A DNA stretch of 64,000 nucleotides from CAVXFB01 sp963760935 (GCA_963760935.1 CAVXFB010000003.1:1054001-1118000), one strand, 5' to 3'; counted from the first letter of the stretch, positions 51,996 to 60,744 are shown. Notes: a model not told the origin generated them from the sequence alone. Made by a program: numbers and translations.

Positions 51996-52739
51996 CTACG
52001 CCTCGCCGCATTCGTCGGCCAACTGTCGGATGTACCGCAGCGCGTCGCTAACGTCGGGAACGTTCATCCCAACGACACGACCGCGCCGGTCGCAGTCGGC
52101 CAGCAGCATTAGCTCGTCGAAATTCTCGGACGCCTCCAGCCGGCGGCGAAGTCGCACGCCTAGCGTGCCATCGCGCAGCGCGAGCGCTTCAACGTGATGC
52201 TCGATCAGCCACGCCGTGCGAGGGCTGACCGCGCCTTCCAACGCCTCTAAACCGGCGACAATGTGCCGGCGCCGGTCAATTCCTTTGCCCACGTCGTGCA
52301 AGAGCGCTGCCAGCAGAAACTCCTCATCATACGGCAATTCCTGGCGGGCAAGCTCGAAGACTTGCAGACAGTGATAGAGCACGTCCCCCTCGGGATGATC
52401 GTGCGGCGATTGCAGGACACTCTCCAATGGCAACAGCAACAATTCGTACGTGCGAAAGCGGTCCAGGGCATTTTCACACGCCTCGGTGGGCCGCCCTAGA
52501 GCCCTATCAGCCCCAACCTGAGCGAGAAGTTGCGACTGTTCCGCGCGGCCGCTTCGTGCAATCGCCTGCACGCACCGGCGGATTTCACGGCTGCACGGCA
52601 TATCGCTGGGCTTCACCTCGCCGGCGACAAGCTGCCGGGCAGCCTTCAGCTTCGCCCGACCGTATTGAGTCTCCTCTCGGGCAAAGATCAGTTTCGCGGC
52701 CTCGAAGGCCACGCGGCGGCGCAGGCGGTCAAGTGACAT
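51996..52739 (-). CDS. HD-domain protein
   Basis: A 247-residue protein. ATG 52739 gives the N-terminus MSLDRLRRRVAFEAAKLIFA, which fits my memory of this planctomycete family; a GTG at 52814 is in frame. The HD metal site is visible: DVLYHCLQVFELARQ (first His), LLAALLHDVGKGIDRRRHI (His-Asp) and the later IEHHVEALAL. The C-terminal part has LLADCDRRGRV. HD proteins are metal-dependent phosphohydrolases, and this arrangement is similar to the HD part of tRNA nucleotidyltransferases, but no nucleotidyltransferase domain is present. It lies directly downstream of the methyltransferase gene on the same strand. Confidence 0.75.
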   Translation of the reverse strand: MSLDRLRRRVAFEAAKLIFAREETQYGRAKLKAARQLVAGEVKPSDMPCSREIRRCVQAIARSGRAEQSQLLAQVGADRALGRPTEACENALDRFRTYELLLLPLESVLQSPHDHPEGDVLYHCLQVFELARQELPYDEEFLLAALLHDVGKGIDRRRHIVAGLEALEGAVSPRTAWLIEHHVEALALRDGTLGVRLRRRLEASENFDELMLLADCDRRGRVVGMNVPDVSDALRYIRQLADECGEA

Positions 52740-52817
52740 GCGTTGGAGCTTGTTGTGTTGGAAAAGGCGCTGGCGCACACAGTCGTCACGGGCTGCGGCG
52801 CAACCCGTAAACACATT

Positions 52818-54002
52818 CTACACTACCCGGCAAATAAAGCACTTGAGATATTCACTCTCCAGGCAGGCTGCGTTGACGGGGTGGTCGGCCGATGCGCCAC
52901 GCTGTTCCAACACTTGGATCTCCCGCCCGGTCTGCTGCGATACGCCCACGAGCATGTAGAGGAAGTCCTCGCGGCTGACGTGGCCTGAGCAACTGCATGT
53001 GACGAGAATGCCGCCCGGCTCCAACAGCGTCACTCCCAAGCGATTCAGCCAATGATAGGCTCGCAGGGCCTCTTCGAGCGCGCCGCGACTGCGTGCGAAC
53101 TTCGGCGGGTCCAGCACCAGGCCGCCAAAGCGATCGCCGGAGGTCACCAGCGATTGAAGCGTTTTGAAACCATCGCCGCATTGGAATCGCACATTGGTAA
53201 GACTATTGCGCTCGGCGTTGGCCCGCGCCAAATCGACAGCCCTTTGGCTGGTATCGACGCCAAGCACTTCCCGTGCGCCGCCGATAGCGGAAGCCGCCAT
53301 GGCGAACCCGCCGCTATAGCAAAACATGTCCAGCACACGACGGTCTCGCAGATAATGCGCCGCCGCTACGCGGTTTTCGCGCTGGTCGAGATAGAAACCG
53401 GTCTTCTGCCCTTCGGCCAAATCAATCTCATAGGAGAGACCGTTTTCGATGATCCTAAGCGGCCCGTCGGGCATTGTGCCCCAGTACGGACCGTCGCGCA
53501 ACTCCAGACCCTCCGCCCGGCTGACGCCGCGCTCGGTGCGGATCATCACTCCCTTGGCGCGCGTCAGGTCGACAAGCATCGAAACGATCTGCGGCAGCCG
53601 CTTCGCAATCGACAGCGCGGTGACTTGCACCGCCAGATAGTCGGCGTAGCGATCGACGATCAATCCGCTCAGTGAGTCGCCTTCGCTGAAAATCAGTCGC
53701 GACGCCCCGTCCGCTTCGCCATAGCCGACTTGCTCTCGAAAGCTGATGGCCGCTTCTAACCGCCGGCGCCAAAATTCGTCGTCCAGTGATTGGCCGGCAT
53801 CCCAAGTGTAGAGCCGCACCCGAATCCGACTGCGGCTATTGAAGACGCCGCGCGCGATGAACTTGCCCTTTTCCGAGAGCAAATCTATGACATCTCCATC
53901 GTCCGCGACGCCATCGATCCGGTCGATCGCCGAGTCGAGCACCCAGGGATGCCGAGCATAGAAAGGACGGGCCTTGCGAGGCTTCAGGATGGCTTGGGGC
54001 AC
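52818..54002 (-). CDS. Class I rRNA large-subunit methyltransferase, RlmI-like
   Basis: A 394-residue protein with the domain order of RlmI. An N-terminal PUA domain (KARPFYARHPWVLDSAIDRI, KGKFIARGVFNSRSRIRVRL) is followed by a central EEHGD-like region (LIFSEGDSLSGLIVDRYADY) and a SAM-binding Rossmann domain with VLDMFCYSGGFAMAAS, ARANAERNSL and the catalytic region LVLDPPKFARS. A late Cys-rich segment VTCSCSGHVSREDF matches the family. It should methylate a cytosine of 23S rRNA. The start is a GTG at 54002 with only a weak ribosome binding site. It is co-directional with the HD gene and divergent from the MFS gene. Confidence 0.9.
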   Translation of the reverse strand: MPQAILKPRKARPFYARHPWVLDSAIDRIDGVADDGDVIDLLSEKGKFIARGVFNSRSRIRVRLYTWDAGQSLDDEFWRRRLEAAISFREQVGYGEADGASRLIFSEGDSLSGLIVDRYADYLAVQVTALSIAKRLPQIVSMLVDLTRAKGVMIRTERGVSRAEGLELRDGPYWGTMPDGPLRIIENGLSYEIDLAEGQKTGFYLDQRENRVAAAHYLRDRRVLDMFCYSGGFAMAASAIGGAREVLGVDTSQRAVDLARANAERNSLTNVRFQCGDGFKTLQSLVTSGDRFGGLVLDPPKFARSRGALEEALRAYHWLNRLGVTLLEPGGILVTCSCSGHVSREDFLYMLVGVSQQTGREIQVLEQRGASADHPVNAACLESEYLKCFICRVV

Positions 54003-54150
54003 TTCGATGGGCCGCCTTGCCGGCGGTCGCTAACGGAATTTTGATGACGGCAAACGCCGACGTGTACGTTTCCCCGTCAGTGTACGTGACGAGCCATCCG
54101 CTGGCAATGACCTTGCGTGTCTCGCGCGTCCCGGCGAAAATGAGCGGTCC

Positions 54151-55427
54151 ATGTCTGACACCCCGGCCAAGCCCGATCCGTACGCTCCATGGCGCAACCG
54201 CGACTATCGCCGGTATGCAATCAGTTGGTTCGCCATGACCTTCTCGAAGCGAGTCGAGACCCTTGCCGCCCAGGTCTATTTCGTCAAACTCTTTGACACC
54301 AGCGATGCCTTTCTAGCACTGGCCGGCATGGCGCTGGCACAGGCGCTGCCGGTAATGCTTCTGGCAATTGCCGGCGGACAATTAGCCGACCGCTTCGATC
54401 GTCGCCGGGTGATGATTATCACCCACTGCCTGAGCCTGATAGCCGCGGCTGGCCTCTTAGGGGTTGCGCTGCTCGATGGTCCCGTTGCCTGGATCTTTGC
54501 GTTCCTCGCCCTAGACGCCGTTGGACAAGCGTTGAACGGCCCTTCGCGCTCGGCAATGCTGCCACACCTTGTGTCGTCCGCAAATTTCCCCACGGCAGTC
54601 GCCTGGAATAGCTCTGTATTCTATATCGGCTCGGTAACCGGCCCGATGGTTGCCGGTGCGATCCTGGCTCTCTCGGCTACCTCGGCGCCAGCGTTTGCGG
54701 TCGTCATGGCGTGCCGGTTTATCTCGGTCGTCGGCATCGCCATGGTGCGATACCAACACCCGCACCGGCCAGACGCGTCGATTTCGTGGGAGAGCGTCGT
54801 GGCAGGCATCCGCTTCGTTCGCGGCACGAAGCTGATTCTCGCCACCATTACACTCGACCTGTTCGCCGTGCTATTCGGGGGTGCGGTCTACCTGCTGCCA
54901 ATCTTTGCGGAAGATATCCTACATGTCGGCCCTATCGGTTTGGGGTTCCTGCAAGCTGCCGATTGCATTGGGGCGGTGTGCATGGCCATGCTCTTAGCTC
55001 ACATGCCACCGATGCGACGTGCCGGCGTCATGCTGCTTTGGGCGGTGGCGGGCTTCGGCGTGGCCACCATCGTATTCGGCTTCTCCCAATGGTTTTGGCT
55101 CTCGCTGTTGGCAATGTTCCTGGTTGCGCGCTGGACAACATCAGCGTTGTGGTGCGCCACACGTTGGTGCAAATGCTCACGCCCGATAATATGCGAGGTC
55201 GCGTCTCGGCAGTCAACAACGTCTTCATTGTGGCTTCCAACGACATTGGCGGATTAGAGTCCAGTATGGCCGCGTGGCTATTTGGTCCGGTGATTTCAGT
55301 CGTTGGCGGTGGCGCAATTACGATCGTCGTCGTGTTCCTGACTATGCTGATTTTCCCGGAAATCCTTGCGCTCGGCTCCCTCAGCGCCATCAAACCCATT
55401 GCTACCGAGGAACCATCGCACGTCTAA
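54151..55427 (+). pseudogene. MFS transporter (EntS/DUF894-type), frameshifted near its end
   Basis: The first frame runs from ATG 54151 and shows ten or so transmembrane helices of an MFS exporter: RRYAISWFAMTFSKRVETLA, ALAQALPVMLLAIAGGQLAD with the RFDRRRVMI loop, and LATITLDLFAVLFGGAVYLL. After LLAMFLVA it breaks at about 55128. The expected remainder lies in the next frame: ALDNISVVVRHTLVQMLTPD, NMRGRVSAVNNVFIVASNDI and the last helices GPVISVVGGGAITIVVVFLT, ending 55427. One lost G in GTTG(G)CGCGCTGGAC restores a protein of about 425 residues. No other stop interrupts. The substrate is unknown; related proteins export siderophores or drugs. Confidence 0.85.
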
Positions 55428-55461
55428 GATGCGCCGCAATCGGCGTACAGATCTACCCGAG

Positions 55462-56289
55462 TCACTTCTTCTCGGTGTTCTTAAGAACAAACTCCACGAT
55501 CGGCGTTGGATCGACAAGCGAATGGGGATGGTGCGAGACGCCTTTTTTATGGATTACCATGATCGAGCCGCCGAGTTTGCGATAGCGGCTCTCCACGATC
55601 GCCGTGTTCTCCGCCACAGGCACGACGTCGTCGGCGTCGCCCACGATGTGCAATAGCGGCACGCCGGCCTTGGCCAGCGGGGCCAAATTGTCGATAGGGT
55701 TGCCCTTGTATGCCATCGCCTCTGCTTCCGTCAGACCGTAAACCTTAAGGCATTTCTGCCACTCGACTTTGTCGCCGACGCCCTTGCCCTTCGCACCCGG
55801 CCAACTCTTGAAATCGCATACCGGGGCGTCGGCGTAGATGCAGGCGACCTTGTCAGGATTCGCGGCCGCCCAGTTGAAGGCGTAGAGGCCGCCACGGCTG
55901 AATCCTTCGAGGACCGTTTTCTTCGACAGCCCGAGTTGCTCGGTCAAATACTTGTAGAAGGCATCCATGTGCTTCATGGCCGCCGGGCCGCCGAACATGT
56001 CTTGCATGTCGATGTAGACCGCGTGAAACCCCTTGCCCACAAGGGCCACGTCGCCCTGCGGCTCGTGATCGAAAAACTCCGTGCGCCAAATCCAGGGCCT
56101 GCCCGGCGCGGCCGCCTTGGGCACGACCACCAAACACGGGCGGCCATCGATCGTGAAATCGTAGCGATCATAGCCATTCCATTGCGACTTCGTGCCCGGC
56201 AGCCGTGCAGCGCCGCCCGCATGCACACCATCAGCGGCACACGCGGCCAACACCCCAGCGACCAATGCTGTGGTCGAACGTAACGTCAT
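55462..56289 (-). CDS. Alpha/beta hydrolase, exported
   Basis: A 275-residue secreted hydrolase. ATG 56289 is preceded by GAAGGAGCTGCAACG on the minus strand, and a signal peptide follows (ending GVHA). The open frame continues upstream to 56778, but that part belongs to a decayed ROK gene. The catalytic triad can be placed: Ser in VLEGFSRGGLYAFNW, Asp in LHIVGDADDVVPVAEN and His in KKGVSHHPHSL. The FTIDGRPCLVVVPKAAAPGR opening and the WIWRTEFFDHEP block resemble prolyl-oligopeptidase-like or feruloyl-esterase-type lipases in polysaccharide-utilising bacteria. It is convergent with the MFS gene. Confidence 0.85.
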   Translation of the reverse strand: MTLRSTTALVAGVLAACAADGVHAGGAARLPGTKSQWNGYDRYDFTIDGRPCLVVVPKAAAPGRPWIWRTEFFDHEPQGDVALVGKGFHAVYIDMQDMFGGPAAMKHMDAFYKYLTEQLGLSKKTVLEGFSRGGLYAFNWAAANPDKVACIYADAPVCDFKSWPGAKGKGVGDKVEWQKCLKVYGLTEAEAMAYKGNPIDNLAPLAKAGVPLLHIVGDADDVVPVAENTAIVESRYRKLGGSIMVIHKKGVSHHPHSLVDPTPIVEFVLKNTEKK

Positions 56290-56339
56290 CGTTGCAGCTC
56301 CTTCAGAAAAATATGGCCTGGCCACAAAGCGATCGCGTG

Positions 56340-56830
56340 TCAGAGCGATGCCCGCGTCCGTTGATATTCTAACCGCACGATGCCGGCTGCGCCGAGGTAG
56401 CCCGCATCGTCGCCGAGAGTCGCGAATTCGATGACGGTCTGCTGGGCCAATACCCGAAACGCACGCTGGACCACTTCGTCTCGGACGCACGCCAAAAAGC
56501 GACGGCCCTAATCGGTCTCTGGACCGCCGAACGTCATCGAGCCGACCGCTGCTGTCACAGTCACACAGGCTCGCAGGATCCGAACAATCGACGACCGAAT
56601 GGCCATAGTCCCGGCCGCGATTCTCCGTCTCGCTGATCAGCAGATCGCCGCTGATCAGCCCGCATCGGATCCTTTTGTTCAATGTCATCAGCACGAGGCT
56701 GTGCAGAACGCGGCCCGCCCCAACCCAGAAGTCGCCGTAGGCCGCTGCCGTGAGATCGCCGACAACCTGGACCGGCACTCCGCAAAGCGTGCTCAGCCCG
56801 TCGCCCAGCGCCGCTTCACCGACTCACGCA
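56340..56830 (-). pseudogene. ROK-family (glucokinase-like) remnant
   Basis: Reading leftwards from about 56830, the translation gives ALGDGLSTLCGVPVQVVGDL, TAAAYGDFWVGAGRVLHSLV, LMTLNKRIRCGLISGDLLIS and RGRDYGHSVVDC, a degraded copy of the ROK pattern (FGVPV...NDANAAA.GE..GAG..., TLGTG.G.GI...G, GHIIID, CGCG). The DxGxT-type N-terminal half is absent, the TLGTGVG and CGCG motifs are altered (TLNKRIR, CDCDSSG), and a large part is deleted. The true C-terminus then appears in another frame as EFATLGDDAGYLGAAGIVRL, ending at the stop 56340-56342. Several independent lesions show genuine decay, unlike the single-indel genes in this window. Confidence 0.65.
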
Positions 56831-57312
56831 CCCGTTCTGGCTGTCGCCATCGGATATGGCTGGCCATGCTGCGTCTGGCAATCGGCCGCAGCCGGAGTGG
56901 GACGTCTGAAACCGGTCAAGATTGTGTGAAGGGTGATCGGCTGGTCAAACTCGGCTTCGAGAAGAACGCCCATCAGGCAGAGCACGGCCGAAAGTGCCAG
57001 CGTGCGCGCCCACGAGTACATGGCGCTCTGCCGTAACATGGCCTCTCGTTGGCACCGCTCGTACCATCGCAACCACATCATTCGAACATTGTGCCAGCGA
57101 GCCTTCTCCTCACGCGAAAGCTCTTTGTACATCATGGCCGTTGCCCGATCGGTCCCTTCTGTCCGCCCGGCCGGCAAACAGACCGAGACTGTCCGAAGAG
57201 CGTTAATATCCACGGCGACAACCTTGGCGGTGCGCTTGCCCGAACAAAGGCATACCGATGCCGCCAGGATGAAGATGGCAACTCCGAGAAAGTAGAATGA
57301 CGCCGTGAACAT
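56824..57312 (-). CDS. Putative membrane protein, function unknown
   Basis: A 162-residue protein from ATG 57312, with GGGGGCGAGCA upstream. It has two transmembrane segments: residues 4-24 (ASFYFLGVAIFILAASVCLC) and about 107-125 (LALSAVLCLMGVLLEAEF). Between them is a basic, arginine- and tryptophan-rich stretch (EKARWHNVRMMWLRWYERCQ). The C-terminal 35 residues run into the ROK remnant and may be a read-through extension. I recognise no family. It could be an accessory gene brought in by the rearrangement that truncated the ROK gene. Confidence 0.45.
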   Translation of the reverse strand: MFTASFYFLGVAIFILAASVCLCSGKRTAKVVAVDINALRTVSVCLPAGRTEGTDRATAMMYKELSREEKARWHNVRMMWLRWYERCQREAMLRQSAMYSWARTLALSAVLCLMGVLLEAEFDQPITLHTILTGFRRPTPAAADCQTQHGQPYPMATARTGA

Positions 57313-57576
57313 TGCTCGCCCCCAAATGGCTTACGGATCATCTGCCGTATTCAAAGCTAAGTCACGGCTAGGGGGTGTCAAGGCTTTGAGGAGTGCAAAC
57401 GCCCTAGCCACCCCAACGGGAGCCAAACCACCCTAAAAATCGCGAAGAACACAAGGCTTTCGTAAGCCGAACTTCGCAAAATCGGACTCTCCCGGGAGTA
57501 AACGCTTCGCCATGGGTGCAATACGGGCGTGTCTCCGAGCCATGCTGACAGTCCAGCCGATACCGCCCCGCCGAAC

Positions 57577-57834
57577 TCAACCGCCGGGTTCTATCGATTG
57601 TGACGAGTATGCGCTTTGCTCAACCGGCGTCCGCAATCCCTCGACAATCGACTCCCTCATCCCAGGAATACCTGTGAGGTGCAGTGTTTCCTGGATGGCC
57701 CGCCAATCGTCATCAGAGACCAACACACCACTATGGCGCTGTCCGGCAATCTGAGCCACCTCATGGGACTCGGCCAGACTGTCAAGAACCTCATCCAGAC
57801 GTTTCGATGCGTCGGTTGTGGTAATGGAGGTCAT
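57577..57834 (-). CDS. Phd/YefM-type antitoxin, orphan
   Basis: An 85-residue protein from ATG 57834; the longer opening upstream to 58017 crosses a transposase remnant. The N-terminus MTSITTTDASKRLDEVLDSL and the segment AQIAGQRHSGVLVSDDDWRA (then IQETLHLTG) match the Phd/YefM fold: DNA-binding N-terminal strand and helix followed by the VLVSDDDWRAI element. These antitoxins repress their own operon and neutralise a RelE/YoeB or Doc-type toxin. No toxin frame is present directly downstream or upstream, so it appears to be an orphan, next to mobile-element debris. Confidence 0.75.
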   Translation of the reverse strand: MTSITTTDASKRLDEVLDSLAESHEVAQIAGQRHSGVLVSDDDWRAIQETLHLTGIPGMRESIVEGLRTPVEQSAYSSQSIEPGG

Positions 57835-57990
57835 GGCGTCATACCTTTTCAGCGAAGCAACAAACCCTAAAATCCATCTCAACGCGGCCACTGGGCATAC
57901 GGTAGCTGTTACGTACAATGGTAATTCGTCCCCTCTCCACGCCGGGAGCGCGAGTGGGGACAAATGGTTCCTGGCACCTTTTTCCGCGCT

Positions 57991-58113
57991 ATGGACTACA
58001 TTCAACAGCACAACCATTCTCCCAAGCCATTCGTCTGGACCGCCAAAGCCGATGAAATTCTCGCCAAGGTTCGGCGAGCCAGGAACGTGCTCGATAAATT
58101 ACAATATGTGTGA
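57991..58113 (+). mobile_element. IS630-type transposase C-terminal remnant
   Basis: A 40-codon frame, DYIQQHNHSPKPFVWTAKAD then EILAKVRRARNVLDKLQYV, matches the C-terminal end of IS630-family transposases (the N-x-x-PKPF-x-WT-x-x-AD-x-I pattern). The catalytic DDE core is missing. The preceding 30 bases contain GGTTCCTGGCACC, which I also take as debris. It is a transposition scar, not a gene. Confidence 0.6.
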
Positions 58114-58181
58114 GACACTACACTAGCTGCCACCTGATTCTAATTCCGTCAATTCGCTCGAAAGACAAAGAAGAAGCCAAA

Positions 58182-58914
58182 ATGGGAACCGGCAATGAAA
58201 TGAACGATTTGTTCGACAAGGCACTTCGGCTTGAAAGAAGTGGTGCGTGGGAACAGGCCATTTCACTCTATCAGCAGGCCGTAGAAGAATGGGCTGAGCA
58301 GCCGGAAGCCGTTTATGCCAGGAACTCTGTTGCCCGTCTTCGGGAGATGCAGAACAACTCATTCCGGTCGTCTGAGCAGACGCAGCACGAGGGTACACGG
58401 CCGGTTAGCCTTGCTCACAAAGCTTGTTCTCATCGCGGCATTCGCGTGAGCATCGGCAGCGCGTTGGTGCTGCTGGTATGGGACGCCGGCATCTCCGGAT
58501 CGTTTGGACTGTCATTCTTGGTCTGCCCGAGTTGGTTTCTTGTCAGCGTCCTGAAAAATGCAATCCAGCTCCCCGGTTGGCGACTTGCTCTTCTCAGAAT
58601 TGCTATCCCCGCTCTGACGTTGGGGCTGGTTTTGTCCAACGACGCTATTCAATACAGGATCGGCAAGGCAAACGCTCCGCAAATTATCGCAGCTTGCGAG
58701 GAATTTCACACTGCCAACGGTGAGTATCCGAAGACTCTTGATGAACTCGTGCCTCGGTACATGCCGTCGATTCCGCGCGCGAAGTATTGCCTGATCTTTG
58801 GCGAATTCCTTTATATGAATTACGGCCACCCCCGTGCTGGTATGGTACGTAGTTCCACCGTACGGCCGGAAAATCTATGACTTTGAGGAGCGGCGGTGGA
58901 ACTACCTTGATTAG
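58182..58914 (+). pseudogene. TPR-like membrane protein, C-terminus split by a C-run indel
   Basis: From ATG 58182 the frame gives a short TPR-like helix pair (DLFDKALRLERSGAWEQAIS, LYQQAVEEWAEQPEAVYARN), a hydrophobic region of three or four transmembrane helices (VSIGSALVLLVWDAGISGSF, FLVCPSWFLVSVLKNAI, LLRIAIPALTLGLVLSNDA) and a pilin-tail-like part (IIAACEEFHTANGEYPKTLD). It stops at 58880 in nonsense. Removing one C from CCCCC (58828-58832) gives HPVLVWYVVPPYGRKIYDFE followed by ERRWNYLD and a stop at 58914, a natural ending for this domain. So the original protein is about 243 residues. The function is unknown. Confidence 0.65.
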
Positions 58915-59357
58915 GGACGGAAGAAGAGACACCCATAACCGCTGCCGTGTCTTCAGCGTCCAGAGCGTCGAAATGGGGTCACAAAGACGCCGCGACTTAT
59001 CGGTCGTCAATCGAATATGGCCTCCGATGGCAGCCGACCAGTGGCGACGTATGGCACTCGGAAACCCGCCACAGGTACGTGCCGACGCATGAGGCTAACG
59101 GGAGAGGCCTGCCATTCCGGCCTGCTATCCCCTTCTCACCGACCAACTCCAAAAGAGCACCGAAGCGACGACCCGCAAACGACCAAGCGATCGGTCACGA
59201 CCTTCGGTCGCTTCTTCCAAGAAACGCGAAAAGCCCCTGGCAACCAGGGGCTCGCGCGAAACGTCTTGATGGATGCGGCACCAAGCGGGAAGAACAGAAT
59301 GTTTCTGCGACAGCGCCCTCACCCTAACCCTCTCCCGGCGGGAGAGGGGACATGAAG
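58915..59357. other. Intergenic region with one small hairpin
   Basis: A 443-base stretch with no gene I can support. Near its right end, CCCTCTCCC (59328-59336) and GGGAGAGGG (59340-59348) form a perfect 9-bp hairpin with a 3-base loop, preceded by CACCCTAAC. This is a widespread intergenic motif in bacterial genomes. It lies just past the 3' end of tRNA-Glu but has no T run. Confidence 0.5.
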
Positions 59358-59430
59358 TGACCCCGACGGGATTCGAACCCGTGTTGCCGGCGTGAAAGGC
59401 CAGTGTCCTAGGCCTCTAGACGACGGGGCC
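59358..59430 (-). tRNA. tRNA-Glu (anticodon TTC)
   Basis: On the minus strand the acceptor GGCCCCG (59424-59430) pairs with CGGGGTC (59359-59365), including one G-U pair. The anticodon stem-loop CTGGC-CTTTCAC-GCCGG carries TTC. The T arm contains GGTTCGAATCC and the D arm GTCTAGAGGCCTAGGAC. The discriminator is A (59358); no CCA is encoded. All four arms are intact. Confidence 0.93.
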
Positions 59431-59501
59431 AAGCCAAGACCTGTCTGTATAGCCTGTGTCGGGCACCATCGTCAAGAGGCCGTTGCAAAAGAAGTGAACG
59501 G

Positions 59502-59792
59502 GGGTGCATTCCGCACTTTGCATTGCACGAAAATAGCCCGAAGGGCTGTGGGAAGACAGCCCAGGGTTGCCGCGTAAGCGGCTACCCTGGGATTACGGAA
59601 GGGAAAGCCGATCCGAAACCCCAACGGGGTTTTGGAGCGCAACGCCATGCTATACAACCCCTTTAGGGTTGCGGTATGGTCGGGACTATCTTCCCAGGGT
59701 AGCCGCTTGCGCGGCAACCCTGGGCTATCATAGAAAAAGCCCTTCGGGCTATCAGCGGCATCCAATGGTCATGCAAAGTGCGGAATGCACCC
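59502..59792. mobile_element. MITE-like non-autonomous element with 22-bp TIRs and 8-bp target duplication
   Basis: The ends 59502-59523 and 59771-59792 are perfect 22-bp inverted repeats (outer part GGGTGCATTCCGC). They are flanked by the exact direct repeat GTGAACGG at 59494-59501 and 59793-59800, the signature of transposition. The 291-bp element has no transposase. Inside the ends lie AGCCCGAAGGGCT (59535-59547) facing AGCCCTTCGGGCT (59738-59750), and two 32-base hairpins (59560-59591 and 59693-59724) that are inverted copies of each other with one mismatch. An 8-bp duplication is known for several IS families (for example IS66, IS6 and IS1595); I cannot assign the mobilising transposase. 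Confidence 0.8.
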
Positions 59793-59834
59793 GTGAACGG
59801 AACAGTCCAGCAAACGGAAAGCGATCTGGTCCGG

Positions 59835-59986
59835 ATTTCTCACCACAGAGGCACGGAGAACACGGAGGTTGGTAGCAGACACGCACTTCGGACAACATTA
59901 CTTAAGACATGTCGTCATGGCTCAAACCACGAGCAATCCACGTCAAGTCCTGTCTCCGTGGTCTCCGTGCCTCCGTGGTGAGAAAT
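59835..59986. repeat. Inverted repeat pair, 33-base arms
   Basis: The left arm 59835-59867 (beginning ATTTCTCACCACAGAGG) and the right arm 59954-59986 are inverted copies with two mismatches, separated by 86 bases. The sequence resembles CACAGAGGCACGGAG-type repeats common in intergenic DNA of environmental bacteria. No gene lies inside. It starts 35 bases after the MITE-like element. Confidence 0.65.
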
Positions 59987-60072
59987 CTGGGAGAACTACG
60001 GGTCAGCAGAAGCTGAGCAACTGGCAAAACTAGCGGCCGGCCCGCAATGCCAAGTTGCAGAACCGCGCAATC

Positions 60073-60300
60073 TTACGGCTGACCACCGTTGCTAGCAGTA
60101 TCCGTATTTTCCGCAGACTTGTCCCCAGCCGCCACTTCGTTGCGGTGGATGGCGTCGAAGACCTCGCGCCGGTGGACCGGAATTTCCTTGGGCGCCTCGA
60201 CGCCCAGGCGGACCTTGTCCCCTCGGATCTCCACGACGACGATCGTAATGTCATCGTTGATGACAATACTCTCGTTCTTCTTGCGGGATAACACCAACAT
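60073..60300 (-). CDS. csrA: Carbon storage regulator CsrA
   Basis: A 75-residue RNA-binding translational regulator. The start MLVLSRKKNESIVINDDITI is diagnostic, followed by VVVEIRGDKVRLGVEAPKEI and PVHRREVFDAI, with the RNA-binding Arg residues present (R in LSRKK and VHRREV). ATG 60300 has AAGGAACGTACC upstream; the longer opening at 60378 is rejected. A 20-residue polar tail (NEVAAGDKSAENTDTASNGG) extends the usual 60-odd residues, as in many planctomycetes. CsrA binds GGA motifs in mRNA leaders and, in motile bacteria, controls flagellar and envelope genes. It stands alone, divergent from nuoI. Confidence 0.95.
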   Translation of the reverse strand: MLVLSRKKNESIVINDDITIVVVEIRGDKVRLGVEAPKEIPVHRREVFDAIHRNEVAAGDKSAENTDTASNGGQP

Positions 60301-60744
60301 GGTACGTTCCTTCGACCGCTTGCCAGAGCCTCCCAGTATCGGCGGCCTGCCAATAGTCAACCGATGGGTGGTGCGCAAAAAACACCACCATCAATGTACG
60401 ATACGCTGGAATTATGCGAAGTCAAGCACATTCCAAGGCTAACGCCAAGTTTTTCCCCCTTTTTCCTGACGCGGCGGCACAATAATCGCAACTTCCGCCC
60501 TACGCCGCACAAACGCTCCCGAGAACCACACTTACGGACTCGCTATATCAGCCCTTCCATAATATGTAACATGTTTTACAAACCCAAGTTAATAACTGCC
60601 AAATGCCGCAGAATCAGGCCATGCCGCAACGTCATTCGGCCCGGTATCACGAGTGGAACGCTAGACCGACAGAGGGGTATTGCGGCGAGCCCGGCGCGTC
60701 GTATAATCCGTGTTTCCTCGCTCGACCTCGATGGTGGACCTGCT
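60301..60744. other. Divergent intergenic region csrA/nuoI, no gene seen
   Basis: A 444-base gap that should carry both promoters. The only structure I note is TGTAA-CATGTT-TTACA at 60565-60580, a short inverted repeat in an AT-rich patch that could be an operator. I see no clear -35/-10 pair and no RNA gene. Confidence 0.4.

Larger units (their letters stand above)
59431..60072. other. Repeat-rich intergenic region
   Basis: This 642-base region between tRNA-Glu and csrA contains the MITE-like element (59502-59792) and a pair of 33-base inverted repeats (59835-59986), both listed separately. Open frames here are by-products of the palindromes. I see no gene. Confidence 0.7.

Noticed and set aside
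56290..56778. N-terminal extension of the alpha/beta hydrolase frame
   Set aside because: A signal peptide and ribosome binding site fix the start at 56289; the upstream part shows decayed ROK motifs instead.
59005..59357. Possible small protein genes before tRNA-Glu
   Set aside because: The open frames overlap in several phases, lack ribosome binding sites and end in the CCCTCTCCC hairpin.
59567..59875. Overlapping open frames across the MITE-like element
   Set aside because: They are translations of palindromic non-coding DNA; such frames are often annotated as hypothetical proteins in planctomycete genomes.
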